NCBI GenBank assembly: GCA_037576195.1
Contig: CM075104.1
Span: forward strand, 17,314,211-17,378,210
Reading direction: 5' to 3'
DNA length: 64,000 nucleotides
Origin: Phytoseiulus persimilis
Taxonomy: Eukaryota; Arthropoda; Arachnida; Mesostigmata; Phytoseiidae
Within the stretch, counting starts at the first letter, position 1, and every line of letters starts with the position of its first letter. Shown here piece by piece: positions 57,503 to 64,000 of this stretch. A program made the position numbers and the translations under genes. Under the pieces are notes generated by a model, which did no database searches, had not been told where the DNA came from, and was given only the letters and a program-made list of their open reading frames with translations.

Positions 57503-59217
57503 ATCGTTAGCAAAATTAATGTTAGACATTCATATAGCTGGCACTTGCGGAGACCTACCAACGCGGATGGCGGCGCACAGAGTCTTAATGAGAGACATCT
57601 GCTGCCGCTTCTTGTTCGTCTCATTCTTCCTGTGTAGGCCTCTCCCTCCGCTCTTCTTCCTTCCACTCGTCGACCATGCTGGTAAGGCGATACTGTAACA
57701 GCTCCTTGTATCTAAATCTGGTCAAGCAGTAACGATTCCCGAGGGCTACCTGGACAATTCTGACGACAGAAATAAGAGCCACATATTATTGGGGACAACT
57801 CTGGGCCAACATCGAACTTCCTCTCCGTTAGGGAAGAGCGCAGAATCAATACGCTCGGAGGCTTCCGCCAGCTGAGAAACTGGTCCAGAATGATCTCCCA
57901 CAGGAACGAAAGCGGGAGCTCCCGATGGAGCGTTCGTGCGGCGACATCGATGAACACTCGAGGCTGAGCTTTCCTTGGGAGGAGTGAATCCAATGCGAAA
58001 GCATATTGTGGATTCCATTGAGGTTCTGGTATTCGACAGCATCGAGTGAAGGTTCCGGAAGGCGGAACTCGACCTAATGAGGGAAGTATACATTGTCTTC
58101 CTGTGATACGTCGCGAAGTCCACGAACGAGACTGAAATAGCGGCAGCGTGGCGAACGAACATTTCAGTGCCTGCGCTCATACAATATCCACTCAGATGCA
58201 ACAGTTTCCTCTCGATGAATCAGCCGGAACTAATGCGCGGAGGCGTTTTGGTTCTGAAAACTGATCGAGAGCTTGCTTAGTTAGTCGATTCTGGCCAAGT
58301 TCCGCAAGCTTGTCCGCTCCGTGACGGTGATTGCGGATTGATGCCATCAGCACTCTGCTCCATTCTCGTTCTGTCAGATGGAAAATGCAAACCAGCGGTC
58401 AAGTCCAATGGCGGTTGGGGAAGAGCGAGGGCAGGGACGCACAGAGCCCATGGGAAAATCAACACTCACAGCGTCCGTGGGTCCTGGACGGCTCCTATCG
58501 AATGAGAACAGAATCCTGATCCCGGCGAGGATTCAGAAAAACGTCGAGAGGGCGTCATATTTAAAACTAGACTCTGATTTGTAGAGCAAAAAGCCGGGCG
58601 CGGTCATTTCATTTCACAATTGCTGTGTGTTGAAGCAAACAGTGGTCGTTTGTAGTCGTCGTCGTCGACGTTTTCTTCTTCCATCTGTCTATCCGTTCGT
58701 CGGCCGCTCGGTCGATCCGTTTGTCCGTGCGCCCGATTGTCTATTCGTTCGATGATCAGCAGAAACTACGACTCCACCCTCAATTCTGGATCAGCGAAGC
58801 GATCAGAAAAACTTCAACAATCTGAAGTTGCCCAGCACAGGCTCACTCGCTCATTGGCTGCTTTCTTGGTTCGCTCGTTCTAGCCGCCGCGGCCGCCACC
58901 GCAGCCACTGTTGCCGCCGCTTATTTGTTGTGTTCATTGGCTTTGCCGTTGAATTCCAAGCTCATCTCATCTTGACTCGTCGTCATCTTGGTTTCTTCCC
59001 CAGCTTGCAGGAGGAACTTAGCGGTCGACTTGTGTCTAAGCAGCCTTTTCAGAAGTTCTCATTTTATTTTCCCCCGCGCTTCCAGCCGCGGCGGCCGCCG
59101 CTGCAGCACCGGTAGCACTCGCGGGAGCGGCAGCGCTAGTATTTTGGTGTCTGCCTCGATCGCGTTGCTTGTGCAGCTGGTTGCAGCGCGCGTTTAATGG
59201 GTTGCTTTCGTGTTGAC
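57503..59217. other. Noncoding downstream flank
   Basis: No supported gene. It holds a 151-codon - strand frame at 57746-58201 without recognisable domains, GTC repeats at 58653-58670 and the long periodic tract at 58684-58753. Confidence 0.35.
58684..58753. repeat. 4-bp-periodic tract with a YG step in most units
   Basis: CTGTCTATCCGTTCGTCGGC, CGCTCGGTCGATCCGTTTGT, then CCGTGCGCCCGATTGTCTAT. Hardly two neighbouring units are alike, yet the four-base step is kept for about 70 bases. Confidence 0.75.
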
Positions 59218-59292
59218 TTGGGCTTGCTTGCCTGCCTGCCTGCTTGCCTGGTTGCTGTCCGGTCTGAATGTCAGTCTGTCGGTCGGTCTGTG
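59218..59292. repeat. 4-bp-periodic tract (CTTG/CCTG/TCTG/TCGG)
   Basis: TTGGGCTTGCTTGCCTGCCT, GCCTGCTTGCCTGGTTGCTG, then TCAGTCTGTCGGTCGGTCTG. Confidence 0.8.
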
Positions 59293-62200
59293 ACTCCATC
59301 CGCCTGCTTCGCTAACTGGCTGACCGTTCGAGCGACCAGTCGGTTACTAGGCATTCACCGACTTCAGTCATCTCTTCATCATAGGGTTAACAAGCCAGAT
59401 GTTTACTAAACCAAGGGCGATTTCCCCTGCATTCTCTTCGTCTGGCACGGAAAACCAATGACTGAATGAGTAAATAGCCCACCAACTGGCTTCCCAAGCG
59501 CCCAACCGAGTAAGGTTCAACCTTTGCGCATACACAACGCTTCGTCGATTGCGCTGGTTTGGGAAGACACCTCTGGGGTGATGGAAGTGAGTCGATTGGC
59601 CGAGGAACGATTTGCTAATTCAACTGAACGGTTCCGTATGCATCAAGCTCTTTCCGAACTCGGAGGCCTGTGCACAATTCTCCTCAGCGAGGGGGTGATC
59701 CTGATGCAGTTCCGGGGGAAGGGGGAGGTTTGGGAGGAGAAGGACTCCTCAACGGAACACTCTCGGTCAGTGACCATGACAGGAGAATGCTCGAGATTTA
59801 CTCATCGAGACTTCTTCATCTGCTATCTCGAGAACATTCCACGCCCCCCGGGCTAGTGCTGGGGGTCGGTAACGGTCGATGATGATAAACATCAGCACAA
59901 ACCCCTACGGACCGGGCAAAGGTTTTGAGGAGCGGAATGCTTCTTGCCGCACTCAAGGTCGGGCATGTTAGCGACTGACACGTGGAGGGACTCGCGGGAT
60001 CTGAGACTTCGATCCTCGTCTCCTCCTTGTCACAACGAGAAAAACCATGAGTAACGTGGAACAAGCGTTCCGAAAGTTCTAGAACGCCTGCGCAAGAGGT
60101 GCTTCCAAATTGCGGCCCTCACCTTCGAACACAAGCCCGAAGAGAATGGCTCGTGAAAGCCGTCAAAACCATCATCTAAGTCAAATGAGAGCGATGGGCA
60201 AGAGTCTGCCGCGCTATTTCCCCTCAATGGACCTCGAACGTTTAATCTTGCTTCGGAAGTCCACGATCGGGAAGCCGTTCCACCAATTTCTAGCTCCCGA
60301 TCTCTGCTCACACAGATTTCACGTACATATGGCACGGCCTATCCGGCGACGGACGAACGATCCAACACAGGTACCTTTCGTAAATCGCAGCGCGGCAGGC
60401 CTCCCGCAGATTCTCGTGGCTTACCCGCAGAGAAATTATATCTCGTGCGACAGCCGAATACTTCGTTCGTTAAGAGCGTCCACCGTCCAGAATGCGACAA
60501 GAGAAGTTGAGAAGACAGAGCAGAAGAAGCAGAGGGAGGGAGGTTGACTGGCTGAAATCGCGCAGCTTGAATATGCTAAGGAGTCAGTCGCTCTGTCGGT
60601 GGCTCGGTCGCACGTTCTTCACGTACGTAAAGGGCCGAGCTGGCGGGCGGCCGGCTCACCGAAGACCGGTCCAAATCTTGAATCCATGTCTATCGAATAA
60701 AATCGCCCAGTTTATGATGCCAGTTCATTCGCGGACGCGCAGAAATGACATGGAACAGCCGGTCTGAACATAAAGTAAACGTTTCTGAGTATCCGCAGCA
60801 ACGTTGGATCTCCCCAACAATCTGGAGGCGAATCTGAATCTAGGTAACAATCAGGAGGAGAGCGCAAAGAAGCTCCGGGAATAGACGGGGAGGAATCCGA
60901 ACACCCCTCACGAGGAGACTGGAAGCCTCAAAGTCAGCGCCAGTATGGGCCAGATACTGGAGTCCGAGGGGGAAGAGAGTGTGAAGTATATCTCTGGTTT
61001 CGGAACCACACAGTTCGAGGTCCCGAGTTTTGGTCCGACGTCTGGTCGGTCTGGTCGATGGCGGCGGAATCGATGAGAAATACTCTCCGCTGATAACGGT
61101 GGAAATCGGAACCAACACGAATCAGCTCAGAAATCCATCCGAAATTTATAAATATGAGCGGCGTGTGTCATTCCAGTTTAGATGGAATCACTAGTGGCGA
61201 AGATCGTCGAGCTCTGACGGATCGTGTTATGCTATGACGAGTGTGCATTAAATTCAGATTGAAATGAAATGATTCGTTCATGTCCGGCTGAGCGTTTTTC
61301 CTCTCAGACAACTACCGATGAGAACTTGGCGTGCTAACTGACACATACAACGTTGGCAGCGAGCGGCCGATGCAAAGTTCTACGGCTAGCGCGGCTGGGT
61401 TCGCCACTGACTTGGCTCTGGGAACTCGCCTGGCTAACTTACTTACTCATTCTAAGCCGGTGAGTATTTACATCAAGATCACGGTAAGTTCCGGTCCCTG
61501 TCCGTCGTGACGCATGACATTTCGAAAAACAAAGCGTTTCTCTACTTTAATGCTTGTTGCGGCGGCATCCCTCACCCATGCGAAAGCTCTCAAATCATCA
61601 GGGCACTCCCTTAGACGTGGTTGGATCCCGTCCTGTCTCCACTTGATTCAATTCCGACCACGAGTTGGAACCGACTCCCTGCCGGTGGGGCAGCTCGAGC
61701 CCTTCGATAATCTTCTTCCGAGTGGCAGGATCGATTGTGAAAAATGCCGTTCCAAGTGCGAAAAAGGCGATGCATACGTGAGCCAGGTTCAGTCAAGGTG
61801 GAGAGTCGGCAGACTCCACTTCCCACACTCATTGACAGCTAACCTCAGCGGTTGCTCCCCTGACCAGCTGACTGCCCGGCTCTTGGCTCGTTGTCTCGGT
61901 CAGATGGTCGGTTGGTTTGTCAACAAGCCCCGACAAACCGTTCCCCCCGCGCCTCCTTTCTTTCTCCACTTCCTCCCCTTCGTCGTGCTCAACCCCAGTC
62001 TCCCCCTTTCCGCCAAGCGACCGACCGACCGACCTCCTACTACCACCACGACCGCCATCGCCACCACCACCGCCACTACTACTCTTCCTTTGTCGCTAGC
62101 CTACCCCCCTGTGGTCGCCTTTGTTTATCGGATATTGCTTGCGTATTAATAGATTTACCCTTCTGTGGATGGAGGCTGTGGGGTCGCCCGCCAGACTTTG

Positions 62201-64000
62201 GGGGAACGAATGCTAGAGAGGCGAGAGCCAGTTACTGTGTAGTATGGGAGCAACTGAGCGAGCGAGGAATAACTCCACGCTCGACGAGTCGCGTTCAGAA
62301 ACTAGGTATCAAACTTTGATGGAAACGAGCGTCCGTTGTGAACAATCACTTCCCACCGGCGCTCCGTACTTTCGGGACCTTCGTGGTCGAATGCCTACCT
62401 TCTGGGGGACCTCCGGGGATCCAATCGAAACTCCTGAATGCGCTCCGTGCGTATCCCTGATTCCTTCCCGAGTTCCTCCAGGAATCGAAAAGAATCTCCG
62501 CGCAAAGCGCTAACCAGCCGGCTCTCTCCGAATTCGTTGCGCCGTTTTCGCAGCCATCGGCCCGACGATGCAGTAGCAGCCGCGTCGATACTCGACTGAT
62601 CAGGGAGCATTCGAAATCACAATGAGGGTACATGAGAACAGACATACTCGCCTTACCACTGTTTGAGCGAGCGGCGCTGGAGCGAACGGGACGAAGTGGC
62701 AAAGACTGAAGGAATGACTAACCTCGTCACTCTCTCTCTCGTCTTATATAAGGCCACCGCTTGTGGCCTGCGGTGTCTTCCTTCCTCCCGCAAGCTCTTG
62801 TCTGGCTGTCCGACCAGTGACCAACAGACGGGCCGGCAGACATACCGACCGACCGTGGGGACTCGGGATGGATGGGGGAATGGAACTTGCTAGCCTTGGA
62901 CTCGAGCGGCTCGGTCCCTTCTCTGGGTTGCTCTCCTGCTTCGTTGGGCCTGCTCTATTTGCGGACATTTAATTGTGATCATTGTGTTGGCGATAATGTC
63001 GTTGCTGCTTCCTTTTGGTTTCGCTGTTGACGGTGGTCTTGGAGCAATCGTCGTCTTCCCTGGCTTGTGGTTGTTTGGTGCTCCTCGCTTCCTCTCCGCT
63101 CACTCAACTCTCGGATTGGGGAGGGGAGGATCGCTTCATACGAATGGCGACCGCTCAGAGGAAAACCTGAAACAGATCTCGGAAGAGCGCGTGGTCAGGG
63201 CAACCTTTTCCCTCGTTCAGGCTTGATCTGTTGAAGCAACTCCTATCGATGCAAACATCTGGGAATGAGATCTGCCGTGATATCGACCGATTAGGTGGAG
63301 TCGAATGTGCCCCGAGTTGTCCATAATTCCAGGCGTCTAATTCAGCGCGCGGGTCGAGGACGAGCTCTCCCACAATTCCCTCCGAAGGAGAGCAGTCTCT
63401 CCGTTCGATTGTACCGCCTGTATTCCAGACGAAAACCAACCGTTAGGGCGAAACCGTTGACGGTTGGACATTCAGTCGGCCTCCCGCTCGATGTCTCGGT
63501 CGCTCCGCGAATGAGGTGCGGGGCTGTCCGGCCCGGGGAGAATCGGGGCCGCAGGAGCTGGTGAACGATTGAGTGAAACGGCTCGCCGGGATACAGAGGA
63601 CAGGAGGGCGCGAAGTGGCCACACGGCCACTACTCGCTTGGTCATTCTGTTGCCTGCCCGGCCAGTCAGCCGTCGATTCATTCCATATTGAGGACAATTA
63701 GCGTGCGCGGCGTCTCGATGGACACGTCGTGCCTTCATTAGAAGAAACCACCGTTCCCTTTCGCCCGCCAAGTGACCTGCCCCCTACGCAGCCCCCGCCG
63801 TCTAGAGCTCACGGAGCGAATTCCCTAATAGCCCTGTTCCCCGCCGCCCGCCAGCCCCTTTTCTGTCCTGCAGCCACGCCCCGCGTTCTCAATTAGAGCG
63901 GCGGCACCCTAATGAAATCCCGCCAATGGCAATCTCTACCTGAAGTGGGGAAAGGTGGTTTGGTTGCAGGTTGCCGCCTGCCTTCCAGTCTGTTCCGTCG
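59293..64000. other. Noncoding downstream flank to the window end
   Basis: No supported gene. Frames at 59524-59856 (110 codons), 60110-60547 (145) and 61514-62149 (211) lack domains. The last contains an ACC/CGCC repeat that inflates its length. A short CCGA tract lies at 62021-62035. Confidence 0.4.
62021..62090. repeat. (CGAC)n followed by ACC/CGCC trinucleotide-rich run
   Basis: GCGACCGACCGACCGACC then CTACTACCACCACGACCGCC and CCACCACCACCGCCACTACT. Confidence 0.8.

Noticed and set aside
59036-59299. Antisense frame with TDRQTDIQTGQQPGKQAGRQ
   Set aside because: Translation of a 4-bp-periodic tract; such tracts have no stops in some frames and mimic repetitive protein.
61514-62149. 211-codon + strand frame near the window end
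   Set aside because: The open length is helped by CCN-rich trinucleotide runs that lack stops; no domain is visible.
1-64000. CRISPR arrays, operons, rRNA or bacterial features
   Set aside because: No direct-repeat/spacer pattern, no closely packed co-directional ORFs and no rRNA-like sequence; GT-AG introns show the DNA is eukaryotic.

Overview
The window is nuclear DNA from an animal. It holds one complete, highly recognisable gene: a ZFHX-family transcription factor (zfh2; ATBF1/ZFHX3/ZFHX4 in vertebrates) on the + strand at about 16.1-31.7 kb. Eight coding exons join with matching GT-AG phases into a 10,302-nt reading frame (3,433 residues plus stop). It encodes 23 C2H2 or C2H2-like zinc fingers and four homeodomains. 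Short introns, mixed CAG/CAA polyglutamine tracts, moderate-to-high GC and the family's sequence details suggest an ecdysozoan, most likely an arthropod. A mite with a compact, GC-rich genome would fit, but the species cannot be fixed from the sequence.

Layout: 1-16,075 is noncoding upstream DNA with microsatellites, homeodomain-type TAATTA motifs and scattered tracts with a 4-bp period. At 16,076-16,197 there is a probable 5' untranslated exon carrying an upstream ORF that continues into the next exon. The coding exons run from 16,440 to 30,472. Introns 1-5 and 7 are 93-231 nt long; intron 6 is 2,776 nt. The 3' UTR probably ends near an AATAAA at 31,643, with a second AATAAA at 33,680. From 31.7 to 64 kb I find no convincing gene. 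This flank holds simple repeats, two long poly(G) runs and one poly(C) run, a possible transposon terminus, many more 4-bp-periodic tracts, and a few weak exon or ORF candidates.

As far as the sequence shows, this is a large developmental regulator isolated in a gene-poor neighbourhood. The protein would act in the nucleus: the fingers and homeodomains bind DNA, two PxDLS motifs could recruit the CtBP corepressor, and psi-K-x-E sites could be sumoylated. The most useful observations are the complete four-homeodomain architecture, the tandem PxDLS pair split by an intron, stop-free 3n introns that could be retained in frame, and the dispersed YG-every-4-bp tracts. I saw no convincing unknown multi-gene system, and no CRISPR array, rRNA, tRNA or intact transposon.
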